A stretch of 64,000 bases of DNA from Blattamonas nauphoetae (Eukaryota; Preaxostyla; Oxymonadida): positions 1 to 64,000 of the forward strand of contig JARBJD010000010.1 of NCBI GenBank assembly GCA_033064195.1, written 5' to 3'. Below the pieces are notes generated by a model. The model saw nothing but the letters and a program-made list of their open reading frames with translations, made no database searches and was not told the DNA's origin. The translations under genes and the position numbers were made by a program. This document shows positions 32,491 through 43,744 of the stretch, piece after piece. Positions within the stretch are counted from its first letter, which is position 1; each line of letters begins with the position of its first letter.

Positions 32491-32678
32491 TTCAAAAGAA
32501 GTCTTGCTGCAGTTCAAACATGTGAATGAAGAGTATCCACAAGGAGTGGATTGTGATCAAACCCATTTATGAAAATCAGTCTGTCATTTCACCATGAACA
32601 AATATTTCCTCGCAGAAATACTTTTTATCACCGAAATTTGGTTTTCTCTTCTCATTTATCTCACTTTTATATCCCAGT

Positions 32679-33077
32679 TTGGAGAACGCATCTCCCATCG
32701 TCAATTCAATCATTCCCGACGATCTCCTTCGCTTTCTACAGATCGGAATCTTCATTTTCCTTGCCATCTTCATTGCCACCACCGACCCCGTCCAGGCCGT
32801 CCTCGGCTTCATTTCCACGCTCTCTTCATTCTTATTTATCATTTGGCTGTGTTGTTCGTCCTCGCCAACGACTTCTGTCGATCATTCATTCAACACGGTC
32901 ATCTCCAACTTTATCCATCCGACCTCTCACCCGACACGCAAGCACTCCCACCCTCTCCTCAAACCACCATACAACACCCACACTGGGATGGAGCAGACGA
33001 TCCAGCTCTTTTCCTCCTTCTTCCCAGAAGACACTCCAATGAACTGCTTTACCATCCAACCCACTCACAGAAAATGA
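32679..33077 (+). CDS. Small predicted membrane protein
   Basis: The frame opens MENASPIVNSIIPDDLLRFL and continues into two adjacent hydrophobic helices (QIGIFIFLAIFIATTD and AVLGFISTLSSFLFIIWLCC), followed by a polar Ser/Thr/Pro/His-rich tail. This suggests a two-pass membrane protein of about 130 residues. The first residues may come from an upstream exon, since an acceptor-like TCCCAG is found just before 32,680. No family recognised. The tail frame is uncertain because an intron could change it. Confidence 0.4.
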   Translation: MENASPIVNSIIPDDLLRFLQIGIFIFLAIFIATTDPVQAVLGFISTLSSFLFIIWLCCSSSPTTSVDHSFNTVISNFIHPTSHPTRKHSHPLLKPPYNTHTGMEQTIQLFSSFFPEDTPMNCFTIQPTHRK

Positions 33078-33099
33078 CATCAATAGAGTGATTGCGGGA

Positions 33100-34600
33100 G
33101 GGGAGGTTATGGGAAGCTGGAGGGAAGAATCTCGAATCACGCCTCCTGAAACACAGAGAATGTGTGTCAAGCAGGAGAATAAGAAGAATTGGTGACGAAT
33201 ATACCGAACAGAACGATTCCCCCACCAGTCGTTTTCACTCCACTAGCAACTCAAAACATCGCCCAAACCACCAACACTGTTCTAAACACGATTCTCTGCA
33301 CAGAACTCACCCACACGGAGATTGTTCGCTTCTCGCGATTTGTGTGTACTTCATGAAATCCACAACCAATACCCCACTCTCTATTCATACAGCAGCGCTG
33401 ATGAGAGGCGATTTCGGGTGTTGGGTACGGCGAGTGACCAGCCAGATTGATGACATACGGTCTGAAAACCGATCTTCGTGGGATGCAGAAAGATACAAAC
33501 ACGACGAGAAGACAGCCTCGCCACTTTCCTGTTTCATGTCACGATATAACACCTGTTTTCACTTCCTGAAGTCATCGATCCAACTCTCGAACATCACCTC
33601 GAATACGAATGCTGTAATTGCTTCTGCTCGCATGTCAGACACAAATAATGATCATGATATCACTATTTTTACTTTTTCATCGGATTCAAAAGTTAGTCAA
33701 ATCAAGATTGCACACACTTCAATCTCACATTCACATCTCTCTCTCATCATCAAGAAACGCGAACAGCATCACCAAAAGGGAAGTCATCCCTTCACAATCC
33801 GCACTTTGTTCACCTTTGTTCTCTCTCATTTTGTCAACATCATCCTACTCATTCGTTCCCAGCAGACTCCAATTTTTCTCGATCCATATTCTATTTCGGT
33901 CCCGTTCGTATTCTCCTCTGTGGGCGTTGGGATCCAGACAGTGGAAGAAGAGAACGTGCTTCGGATGTAATTCTGAATTCGGTGATGAGCTGGAAAGTAC
34001 GAACAACTCGCCATTTCCGAATCTCTCTCATGTCAATCGGAACCTGCGCCAATTGTGCGGATCAACACTCAAATTATCCGAATAGAGACGTCTCAACTTG
34101 TCGACCTGATAAATTTCAACAACGAAGAGGTGTTCTTTGGATCGACATTCACGTCTGAATCAACAGCGGAGCAAGTTAGAGCCTTTCATGTGGAGATGCG
34201 ACACAACAAGAACAAGCGCAAGGAAATGGTGACCGTACTTCCTTTGGACATGACTGAACTTGTGAGCGGGGAAGAGAGGCAGCTGTTGATCAACTTCAAG
34301 TTGTGGAAAACATCTTCGCCGACGTCGGATGGAACAGGGTTTGTTCCGGCGATGGATCGTCGAAAGCTGAACGAGGTAAAGGAAGTTGGGGCCATTCTGG
34401 TGCCCTCTCGTTATTTCAACTAGTTGGACACGGACGCAGTCTTCATTCTAATCAAAACACGAGTTGTGGTGGAGTCAGGAAGGAGGGATTTGAGAGATCC
34501 TTTGTGCTCGTCTCATATGCACACGGTCTGAATCAAGAAATCACGGAATTAGAGGGAAACGAGTCGATGGAGCGACTGAGAGCGTTTATGATGTTCTAGA
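33100..34600 (+). other. Possible host exons, unrecognised
   Basis: The best coding stretch is 34,055-34,423 (IIRIETSQLVDLINFNNEEV, then STAEQVRAFHVEMRHNKNKR and GEERQLLINFKLWKT), a soluble mixed alpha/beta segment, followed in another frame by ERSFVLVSYAHGLNQEITEL to 34,599. It is preceded by open but compositionally biased DNA (33,100-33,970). This is probably the 3' part of a spliced gene. I cannot name it. Confidence 0.3.
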
Positions 34601-35395
34601 ATGCGAACGAGAAACTGAAACGTGAGGAAAGCGAAGGAGATGGCACAGGAAGTGCAACCAATTGCCAATGCATTCGCAGCACCTCGTCTACAGTCGAAAG
34701 AATGAATGTTGTGACGATTGATTGAAATGTCTTCAGAACTTGGAGAACGACTGGACGTGAGAGATTCTCGAAATTGGGACGACACCACAGCATCCGACAT
34801 GTTCCCTCGCCTTCAGCTCCTCCGCCTCCCTGTTCTACAGGTCCTCTTGGAACTTCCGCTGCTTCTCCTGTCACTCCTGCTCAATCTTCTTCTCCTCCAT
34901 TTGCTGTTCGAGCTCTCCGTTGCTCCAACTCTTCCTCTTTCTTCCACAGCGTCTTTTCTCCGCACTACAGAGCAATCTCTTCCGTCTCGTTGCTCTCTTC
35001 CGTCACTCCCGACGACGACTCTGTCAAGCGGCAACCGCTGACACTCTTTCTCCATCGACATTTTCCTCCTCCTCTTCTTCATCCGATGCCTCACTCGTTG
35101 TTTCCGACATCTTCATCTTCGACGAGATAAGCTGTCAGGTCAAGGTGGAAGGCAGACGGAGGAGAGGCCAGCTGTGTTGATTTATGATTCCACGAAAGAA
35201 GATGAATCGAAAGGAGAAGGAGGAGAATGCGAAGAAGACTGTGAAGAGGACAACAAAGGATGAGGATACACGATTAGGGGAGGCGGTTCTAGAAGAAAAT
35301 GCCTCCATTTCTTGGTTTATTCTGTGCAACGAATCTCATTTCAAGATAATTTCATGTCAAGTTCGTTAGTGCTGGAACAGTCATTCATACTGTCT
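34600..35395. other. Low-complexity stretch between genes
   Basis: The DNA is rich in CTC/TTC on one strand and GAG/GAA on the other, so both strands show long biased frames. A short reverse-strand piece near 35,110-35,030 (MKMSETTSEASDEEEEENVD) could be an exon of an acidic protein. Nothing firmer can be said. Confidence 0.25.
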
Positions 35396-36978
35396 TCAAA
35401 TCACTGTGAAGTGTTTTATCTTCGTTTTTTTGCATGAACTGTCCGGTTTTTCACCGATTTGGGAATCTTGTTCTATCTTTTCCCTCTCTTTTTGTTCTTC
35501 ACATCTTGTTTCCTGATCTTCTTCAAGTCTGGCTCTTCTTTCACTCCTCGCTTTCGAAGAGGGATCCCATCTGGGCCAAATTCTTCGATATACTTCAGTT
35601 TCTTCCCTTTCTTTTTTTGGTTCCTCACCTTCTGGCTGTTCAACACCAACATCTTCCTCCTCCAAACTCTCACTGTCAGAGCTGGTGAGTTCGTCTTCTT
35701 CACTGTCACTGTTCCAATCAGACGATGATTCCGCTTGACCTGCCGCATCTTCAGATGCTCTTTGTCTGTTTCCATTCGACGCTTGCCAAACAGCATCCGA
35801 GGCAAGCCCGAAAGGAACACAATTGACTTTATTCGAAGTTGCAGTGTTGAATGCCGAAAAAGAGGAATTCTGGTCTTGCGCAGTGGTGAAGAGAGGGATC
35901 GTGAAGTAGTCTGAGAGAGGGCGCAGGATGAGAGTTGGAGGGAGGACTGGGAGCCCGTTCAGCCGTTGCTTCTCCAGCTCCCTCTTCGCTTGTCTCTTCA
36001 TCGTCTTCCCGTCTTCCTCCTCCTTCGCCTTCTTCCTCTCCTCTTCCATCTCCTCTTTCTTCATCTCTTCCTCTTCGTCGCTCTCCTCCTCATCCTTCCC
36101 ATTCTCACTCTCCTCTCCTGCTGCTGTTTTGATCCCCGTAACATACGAGTAGTACGCTGCCTCCATACTCGTCGCTGTCCCACCAGCCGTGGGCTCAGGG
36201 TCCTCCTCCTGGTCAGGCGTGAACATCTTCAGTGTCATCTGTTGGAGTGTGCGTGGGATGTATGTGCGGAGGAACACTTGGTCGTCAGGGATGTCAGCCA
36301 TACTTCGTCCTTCGCACATCGCTCTCTGCTTTTCGACGTGTGCTGCTCGTTTTTCGAGCGATACAAGCCCAGCATCGACAATGTAGTCAAAGAGTTCACG
36401 AGCAGAGAGTGTATGGACGTCATAGTGGCGGAAAAACTTGTTGATGATGTCAGCATCGCGTCGGAGAAACTCGAGACTGTGTGGATGATCATGCTCAACA
36501 CTTTGAGACACATCAATCACCCACAGCTCTTCTGTCTTCACAAAGTAGAGCAGGTTGTATTCTGAAAGATCAGCGTGAACCAGACGGCAATCTTGGTACA
36601 TCTTTTTCATGATGTCGGCTGTGTCCCAGTATATGCGAGTGAGTTGCTCCTTGGTGAGTTGGTATTGACCAACAGCGCCTTTTAGTCTGCTGGCTGCATT
36701 CCCATCATCTCCAATGAAATCCATCACGAGTACATGCTGGCGTTGGGCACGTGGAACCGGGGCATGGATTCCCGCTTGGCTAAGACGAAGAAGATTTCGG
36801 TATTCTTTCTCTGCCCACATTGCAACCATTTTTCTTGGATTTGAACGAGCATAACCGTTCCTAAAACGGAATTCTCCAGTCACGTACCGATCACGATCCT
36901 TGAAGATAAGAATTGAGGTTTTGTAAATTTTGATGGCGAATTCTCTTCCCTCATGGGACATTGCATGATATACATTGG
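35396..36978 (-). CDS. RIO1: RIO1-type atypical serine kinase
   Basis: The protein carries the RIO1 core in order: YVTGEFRFRNGYARSNPRKM, WAEKEYRNL, VLVMDFIGDDG, the catalytic loop VHADLSEYN, the metal-binding strand VIDVSQSVEHDHPHSLEFL, and YIPRTLQQ. RIO1 acts in late 40S ribosome maturation. The C-terminal third is a Glu/Asp/Lys-rich tail, normal for the family. The exon starts at about 36,978, right after a CTAG acceptor, and begins ANVYHAMSHEG. The preceding exon should supply the nucleotide-binding STGKE loop, but I cannot find it in the next 300 bp toward the divergent symplekin-like gene. A 45-bp scrap of this gene is found in the mosaic pseudogene near 15,100. Confidence 0.9.
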
Positions 36979-36984
36979 CCTAGT

Positions 36985-37280
36985 TGAGAAAAACTGTTGA
37001 GATCGTGAAGATGTGATAGGGCAGTTTGAGCAATGAGCACTAATCGATCCTTGGCCGCAAACAGTGAAGCCTCACGACTGAAGAGGCATCAAAATTGCTT
37101 AAAATATTCATTGGAGTGAACAATTTTGGATTAAATCAATTCTGGAGGGTAGTGAAAAAATTAAGCACAAACATGCGGGAGAAGCGACTAGCAGCATTTT
37201 CTAAATTATATACCAGAGTTCACGGGAGAATAATGCAATTGAAACTTGTGGTGAGTGACTAACTTCCCCAGTATCGCCTG
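36985..37280. promoter_or_regulatory. Short divergent intergenic region between RIO1 and symplekin-like genes
   Basis: About 300 bp of AT-rich DNA separates the two divergent genes. It should hold both promoters and, if the RIO1 gene is whole, its first exon. No clear motif is recognised. Confidence 0.3.
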
Positions 37281-40137
37281 GCAAAGTGGTCCTTGCCTTA
37301 TGGGATTCACAATTTCGCAATGGGGAATCCAAATCTCCCATATGATTCGAATTTGTTCCCTACAGAGTATCAACTCTGTCAATTTAACGTGAATTGCATG
37401 GAACGCGTTTTCCGTGAACGTGTTTCATCAGTCATAACTGTATCTCTTCTCTTTTTTCTCTCTAACCATTTTAAACTATATCTCATTCTCAGGTCCTTGC
37501 CTGCCCCAACAAAGGAACCCAAGTAAGAGAAATCAAGGCGTTATTAGTTCATGTTCAAAGCTTATCCAATGTTTTCTTCACTCTCGGAAAGGACGACAAT
37601 CTTCGTCATATTCTCAATTCTTTTTCTGGAGTTCTGGCCACATACATTCTTGGTCCCGCAGAATCCGGCGGAGCTCTAGAGATCCTCGGTGACATCTTAA
37701 CGAATCATCAGTCTGCTCTTCTTTTTTTTGTACTCAATACTTCCTGATCTTTAGAATACATCCATCTGTTCGTGCCACAATAGTGAAGGGATTCCTTCAG
37801 CTTGCGCCTGTGTCTCCTCCACAAGTATTAGATCGAGTGGCTGCCATTTTTCGACGGGGAGTTGTCTGCATCATCGTTCTCTATAAACTTCGTAGACTGG
37901 TCTTGAAAAATCACCTCTTTGGGGTCAAATGTCTCTGCTTTATGCATATTCGCATGCGTTTACTCAATGGGAATCGTATTTTCGTCTATTTCTTCACACT
38001 CATTCGTTGCAGAATGACTCGTCGTACTGACCTTGTTGCTGAAGCACAATTAGTCAACAGTCTCTTTAATTCAAGTAAAAAAGAGTCAATACAAAAGTAT
38101 CTTCTAAGACCAGCTCCAATCCCTGTTGAGTCACAAGTCATTCCACAGGATACAGTTGTTGACCCACGACTCGCTGCTGTCATCCCTCAAGAACAGTCAG
38201 CAATTGAAACCACACCTGTACGAAAAACTGTTCCTCAATTGTCCGCATTTTCATCACGTATTGCACAGAGGAAGGCTGGAATCTTGACGACAGCTGCAGA
38301 AGATGAAGTTGTGGATGATCATCAACAAGACCAGCCCAAACACAGTGTTGTTCACCTTGTTGATGAATCCATGTCTTCATGGAACGATTCAATGCATATT
38401 CGCCTTCTCTATCAGTTCTTTCATCGGCCGTTCGAATACCATGTTAAAACAGAAGGTAAACATAAAACAATCGAACACCCAACATTAAGCTCATTTGATG
38501 AATGGTTTTCAACACTCACCCTCGTTTCTCCTCTCTCATTCACTACACTTGAGCCGTCTCAAGAAGAACTCAACAAAACCACATCAACAATGCTCGCTAA
38601 GTTCGCTGCATCATCTCCATTGTCATCTACATTCTGTCGAACACTCCTCACGTTTGTCTGTACCGATTTTTCTTCACCTTCCGATCAAACCCAAGTGGGA
38701 ACTTCAACTGAGAATGAACAGAAGAAAGCTGAAGTGAAAAGTGAGATGAGGAGACAACTTGTGGAAGAATGGTTGTCATTCGAGTATGTGAATGCAATCA
38801 AAGAAGACATTCGGAGAGGAAGAACGCCGCCAGAGAATAAAGAGGAAGCGAAAGAGGACTCTCCTGAACAGCCCCCTGTCGATCTCTCCCTCTTCTTCAA
38901 ACACATGATGACTGACACACATCTCGCCGACGAGCTCCATTCAAATTCACCGCGTTCGCCTCCACCTCAGCATCACGTGAATCCGATGCTGAGAGACGAT
39001 CTGGAGGAGCAGGAGGAGCTCGATTTTGGGTTCTCAAATTCCGAGTCGTCTACCATCCAATTCGAAACATCCCAACTCCCTCCTTCACTCACTCACCTCC
39101 TCTCACTCCGATACTATCGCATCCTCTCCATCGTTCTCCACAGCTGGGCCCGCCAACTTCCCCCACTGTTTGCTGAAACAAGTGGCAATACAATCCTCCT
39201 CCCTCCGCATCGCACCTTCCGACAGTTCCTCCTCAATCTCCAAATCTTTCCTGCCCCCGCGTACTGCATCCTCCGCACACTTCTGGTTGGGTCAGATGCA
39301 AGTCTGACTCCGATCTCGTTCACAAACCACAGCAACGACAAATGCAGTTGCTCTGACGATCGGCGTGGACTGAAGCTGACTGAACAGGAGACTAACCAGC
39401 ACGCCGAGGCAGACGAATGGGAACGGATGGTTCGAGACGAGATCAACACAACTCTGAACACAACTGCATCGCCCACAATGCCCAATCTCCGCAAATACGC
39501 AGTTGTTCTGATCCGCTACGTAATGACATTCCGCTCAGCCACTCGCTTCACGTGTCTCTCGATCCTCCTCAGCTTCTCCTCTCTCACCAAATACGCCCTC
39601 GTCCAGTTAAACAAGATCGGGAGCACCACTGTCGTCCTCAACCCCAACCTGGCCTGCACTGTCATCGAGAAAGCTCCACGTGACGAGCTCATCGAGTTCC
39701 TCACCACGAACGTCCTGGCCAAGCCGCCGTACGCCTCTCTCATCTCCACGTTCGTTCTGAATGTTATGGACAAGACGAGGCAGCTCTTCGAACAGGGCTC
39801 AGGAATCATCCCCAATCAGATCAGAAGCTACGTTGAGCCGCCTTTCCACGCCTTCGTTCGACTTTGCCTCAGACATCAGCAGAACATCGAGCCTTTCTTT
39901 GCACTGTTTTCCAAGTGCACTCCATTCATCCGGGCAACCCTCCTCGATAGTCTAGATATGAAGACACTTGCTTTTGGGCTCGATTTTCGGGCACCATCAT
40001 TTCTGTCTGCGCTTAGACACGCTCCTCACACGATCCCCGACCTGATCGCGAGGCTCACTGCCCTCAAAATGGAGCGGGATCCGCTCGATACCGTCATCAT
40101 AGAATTGCTTTTGGGTCTTCTTCCTTCGGAGGAGTAA
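37280..40137 (+). CDS. Spliced symplekin/Pta1-like protein (mRNA 3'-end processing scaffold, tentative)
   Basis: Exon 1 (about 37,280-37,438) ends before a 54-nt intron (GTATCTCTT...TTCTCAG), exon 2 (about 37,493-37,690) encodes EIKALLVHVQSLSNVFFTLG, a third part starts at 37,755 after CTTTAG with HPSVRATIVKGFLQLAP, and after another intron a long exon from about 38,012 runs to the stop at 40,135. The VRATIVKGF helix resembles the VRKFVIGFI helix in the symplekin N-terminal HEAT region, there is a DPRLA word in the linker as in plant symplekins, and the C-terminal 250 residues are helical (FVLNVMDKTRQLFEQG, FSKCTPFIRATLLDSLD), similar in layout to the symplekin C-terminal domain. The middle is disordered. 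Broken copies of this gene lie at 13,399-15,560. The assignment is tentative; the gene itself is firm. Confidence 0.6.
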
Positions 40138-40163
40138 AGACCTTCTCTTTCTTTTGGACCATT

Positions 40164-40640
40164 TCACTGTTTTGATTTGGTGCTTTCTCGGACTATTTTT
40201 TCATTGAAAGGGATGATCTCGAGAGAGATGTGAGAATTGGATTGAAGAACTCCTCCTGCAGTTCCCTCAGCAAGTGAATCCCATACAATTATGGCACGAA
40301 GAACTGAGACCGAATTCTTCTCCATCAATATAACGTTATTTTCGTTTTCCTTCAAATTCACCAGTGAAAGTGGTCCTTCTCCTTATTTTGTCAAAAAACC
40401 GAGAAATCACAAAATCTTCAAAATGAAGTGCGGGTGATTGCGATCAAATCGTCCATTGTCGTATTGAGTAATCCACTATGATTATCGTCCCATCGAACTT
40501 CACCTCCATCATGTGTATGTTTCTCTCCTTCCTTTCTGGCGTTCTGTCTTGTCTTTTCAGCGCGAATGAGTTTGTGGCATTCAGATCTCACAATTGGGCC
40601 AAGATGAGTTATTGAACCATGAAAATGGTATGACATACTA
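40164..40640 (-). CDS. Possible small spliced gene, unrecognised
   Basis: Two reverse-strand pieces read as protein: 40,636-40,418 (HLGPIVRSECHKLIRAEKTR, then KEGEKHTHDGGEVRWDDNHS) and 40,361-40,164 (ENNVILMEKNSVSVLRAIIV). They are close together and may be two exons of one small gene convergent with the symplekin-like gene. No family recognised. Confidence 0.25.
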
Positions 40641-40779
40641 GTTTGAGTCTTTTAACCGTATTCTTCCATTTTAGTGGTAATTGTGCCTTTTTGTCTCCTT
40701 TTAGAGGATGATCGCCAAAAACAGGCCAATTTTGTCCTACGTTCATTTGGAATCACTGCATGAAAGCTCAGCCAACACG

Positions 40780-42077
40780 AAAATTCCACACCACAACCAA
40801 GAAGAATATGAGAAGGAACGGAAATTTGTGGAAAAAAAGATTACGCAATGTGAATGAAGAGTGGGAGGAGCAGAAAGAAGAAAGGACGATGAAAGTGATG
40901 AAGAAGGCATTGAAATGGAATTTCACAACAAGAACAGAGAAAAGATGAAAGGAAGGTCAGAAATGAGCCAACCACATCTGAGCCAAGCGTCACAACCACA
41001 ACCAGCTCGAGCGAAGAGAGAAATGAAGATGCAGAAATGGAAAAGAGCCACGGCAGATTCAATACTCTTTGAGAAGACGAGTTACGAAGAGTGATGATGA
41101 ATGAGTTGGGGAAGAGGAGGAACCATGTTGTTGTGAGAAGGGAGTTGGGGAGAGTGGGGGAATGGAAGCGATGAGAGAAGAAAAGAGAGGAGAAGCGAAG
41201 GAGGAGAGCAATGTGGGAAAAGAGGAGGGAAGAAGAGAGGAGAGAGTGGGAAATGGAAGAAAGAAAAAGCAAAGAAGGAAATTGGCACCTCTCTCCATCC
41301 ATCTACACCGAACACAGATGAAAAGGAAGAGAAGCAAGAAATACAACCAGAACATGGTCAGTCGGGAAGGAAAGGGAGAAAGAAAACCGCAGCGAAGAGC
41401 GTGAAAGTCGCTCAGGATGCTCCAGAAGCAGAATCGAAGCAAGAGCATTCTTCACCAGAAAGACTGGAAGATAGTAAGAAAGAAGAAAAACGTGACGAAA
41501 GCAATGAACTCTCCGAAAAAGAGAAAATTGAAGCTGAATCTCACTCCCAACCCAAATCAGAGGGAGATCTTGTCGAATTCGACGAGGAGGACAGAAGAAC
41601 AGAGTGAGACAAGCGAAGATGCAGAAATGAAGGAAGAGAAGAAGAAAGATGAAGAGAAAGAGCAGAGTGAGAACTTATGGGGAGAACAAGCCATTCCAAA
41701 ATGGAGGGAGGGACTCCCGAGATGGGAGAGAGAATCACAGACGAGACGGGTATCGTGGACGAGGAGGAAGAGACGACAGACGACGAGGATCGCGTGGATC
41801 ACATCATCATTCGAATCGATCGGATTCTCGTTCGCATGGACGAGGTCACGATGATCGAAGACATCCTTCGAGAACGGGAAGCAACGCTGTGCCTGTTGCC
41901 CAGGTTCCAGTGTTGCCTCCGTTGGAGGGAGTGGCGGATAAGCGGCTGAAGACGGATGAAGTGTTTATGGATGTGGATTATTCAGGCTCTGACTTTGATA
42001 TTGGGGATGGAGATTTCGAGGGAGGATTCAGCGACGATGAGGGAATGGGTGCTTCTTTTTCACCGGGACATGATTAG
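40780..42077 (+). CDS. Charged low-complexity protein with Arg/Gly/Asp-rich end
   Basis: Forward frames from 40,780 are Lys/Glu/Arg-rich over almost 1 kb and finish with an Arg/Gly/Asp/Ser/His-rich segment (RGRGGRDDRRRGSRGSHHHS at about 41,740) and an acidic tail (MDVDYSGSDFDIGDGDFEGG) ending at 42,077. Several frame changes suggest short introns. The RGG-like part hints at an RNA-binding or nuclear protein. The earlier part is too biased to be sure of the frame. Confidence 0.4.
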
Positions 42078-42079
42078 TT

Positions 42080-42840
42080 GTTTCGATATAATGAGAATAA
42101 AGAAGTTCGTTTGGGTGGTTATTCCTAAACATGATCAACCCTTAATGAAATTCTAATCATCGACAAGTTCAATTATCACTTTTTTCGCTAAAGCAGCCAA
42201 ACAAAGTCCTAAAATGCAATATTGACACACTACATCGGGCTATTTCTGAACTGTAGACATGATCATGTCACAATCGAACACATTCAACCTCTCCACAAGG
42301 GATGAACAATTTCTGCATCTTTCCACGACCAGAGTCATTTTTTGAATCATCAATTTACAAAGATGTTGTTCGATCACAGCCAACTATGTTTGTTTTCCAT
42401 CTTCTGACAATCGTGCAGAAAAGTTGATTTTGAGGAATGTTTAAAGAAAAATCAGCACATTAACTACACTTGACGGGATTTCTCACACAATTTTAGATCC
42501 ATCTTTCTTTGTTGGATTCGGTGTTATGCTATGGGATGGAATTAATGCGAGCATCAATTCTCAGAACACCCAGCGACTGTTCAGCGTTTGCATGAAGTGT
42601 CTCCGTAGACTCGGGACAGATACGCCAAAGTGGACTGATTTAGAGCATAGGGGTTTTTTATTACTTATTTTATTATCAAATCCCAGCTTTCATCATCATT
42701 TTCGTCCTCAGCTGTTACCTAATCACTGAAAGTAACGCCATTTCAACGGGAAATCACCGCCTCGACAAGAATGAATCAGGAAAACGAAAAACAAAAAGTA
42801 GTGACAGAGCAGGGAATCTGATTCTTCAAAGAACTGGATC
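42080..42840. other. Intergenic stretch
   Basis: AT-rich DNA with no convincing gene. A short open piece at 42,526-42,729 (GINASINSQNTQRLFSVCMK) could be an exon but has no support beyond being open. Confidence 0.3.
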
Positions 42841-43650
42841 ACTCCTCGATGAGCTCTGCCCACTTGTCAAAACTGTTGAAATCGAGATCGGAGGAGAAGA
42901 AAGCCTTCAAATTTTGGATTGCATCCATGAAATGTCGAAGGAGCTTCTTAAGCATCCTGACAATTTCGTATTTCATTCACAAATTCTCACCCCTTTACAA
43001 GAATTCAACAGCTTTCTCACTCTCGAATCAGATCAAGCGACTCTTTTGTCAACTCTTCGAGTCCCCACTCTTCTCATCTCGATCCAGCCACACAAGAAGA
43101 GTCGGATTGATGCGAAAGAGGGGAAGAGAGAGCATGACGGGGACCAGAAAGCGGACAGATCGGGCGGGGTGTCTCTCCAAACGCTGATCATCTTCGACCT
43201 GTGCACAAAGGGCGATGGCACGCGAATGGAGAAGATCTGGACAGTCGCTGGGAAGGACAAGACGATAGTGTGTTTCCTCTTTCTCTCTCATCTCCCTCGC
43301 AGCAGCAGGAACTCTCCATCCTTCTCAGCGAGCACCTCAGCTCCATCTGTTCCCAAAAGTCGATCACACAGACATTTCCATCTCCACAGACACAGATCAT
43401 CCGGATCGCTTCGATTCTGTTGTCCATCACCCCATCAATCCCTTCTCTCTCCTTTCTCGAGAGCGCACTTAAGCAGGGCCTCCTTGGTCCTCGTTTCTTT
43501 GCCATCCGAAGCGGAAGAGACAAGGGGAGCGAAGAAAAGTCGAAGAGGGATGCTGTCAGAAAGAATCTTGTTGCTCACTCAAAATTGTTTGAAAGCAGAG
43601 AGAAAGCGAAGGAGACAACAGCACCAGTTCTGAACCTTCTCCAAAAGTAA
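42840..43650 (+). CDS. Unrecognised spliced gene, helical protein
   Basis: Open stretches on the forward strand include DELCPLVKTVEIEIGGEESL (about 42,850), LDCIHEMSKELLKHPDNFVF, TLIIFDLCTKGDGTRMEKIW (about 43,180) and LSILLSEHLSSICSQKSITQ, ending LLQK at 43,650 before a double stop. The frame changes near 43,270 need an intron. The protein looks like an all-helical adaptor. It lies just upstream of the coiled-coil gene on the same strand. No family recognised. Confidence 0.4.
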
Positions 43651-43744
43651 TGACTTCTTCGATATTGTGCAATTCGCTAAGTCACTTTTTCTTCGACTGT
43701 TCTAGGAAATATTCTGTGCATCTGTTAACTTCTCAAGTTTGATT

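Noticed and set aside
34718-35130. Leucine/proline-rich forward frames as a host gene
   Set aside because: They arise from CTC/TTC-biased DNA that is open in several frames; no splice or domain support.
35928-36565. Forward-strand serine/leucine-rich frames
   Set aside because: They are the antisense of the RIO1 kinase exon and its acidic tail.
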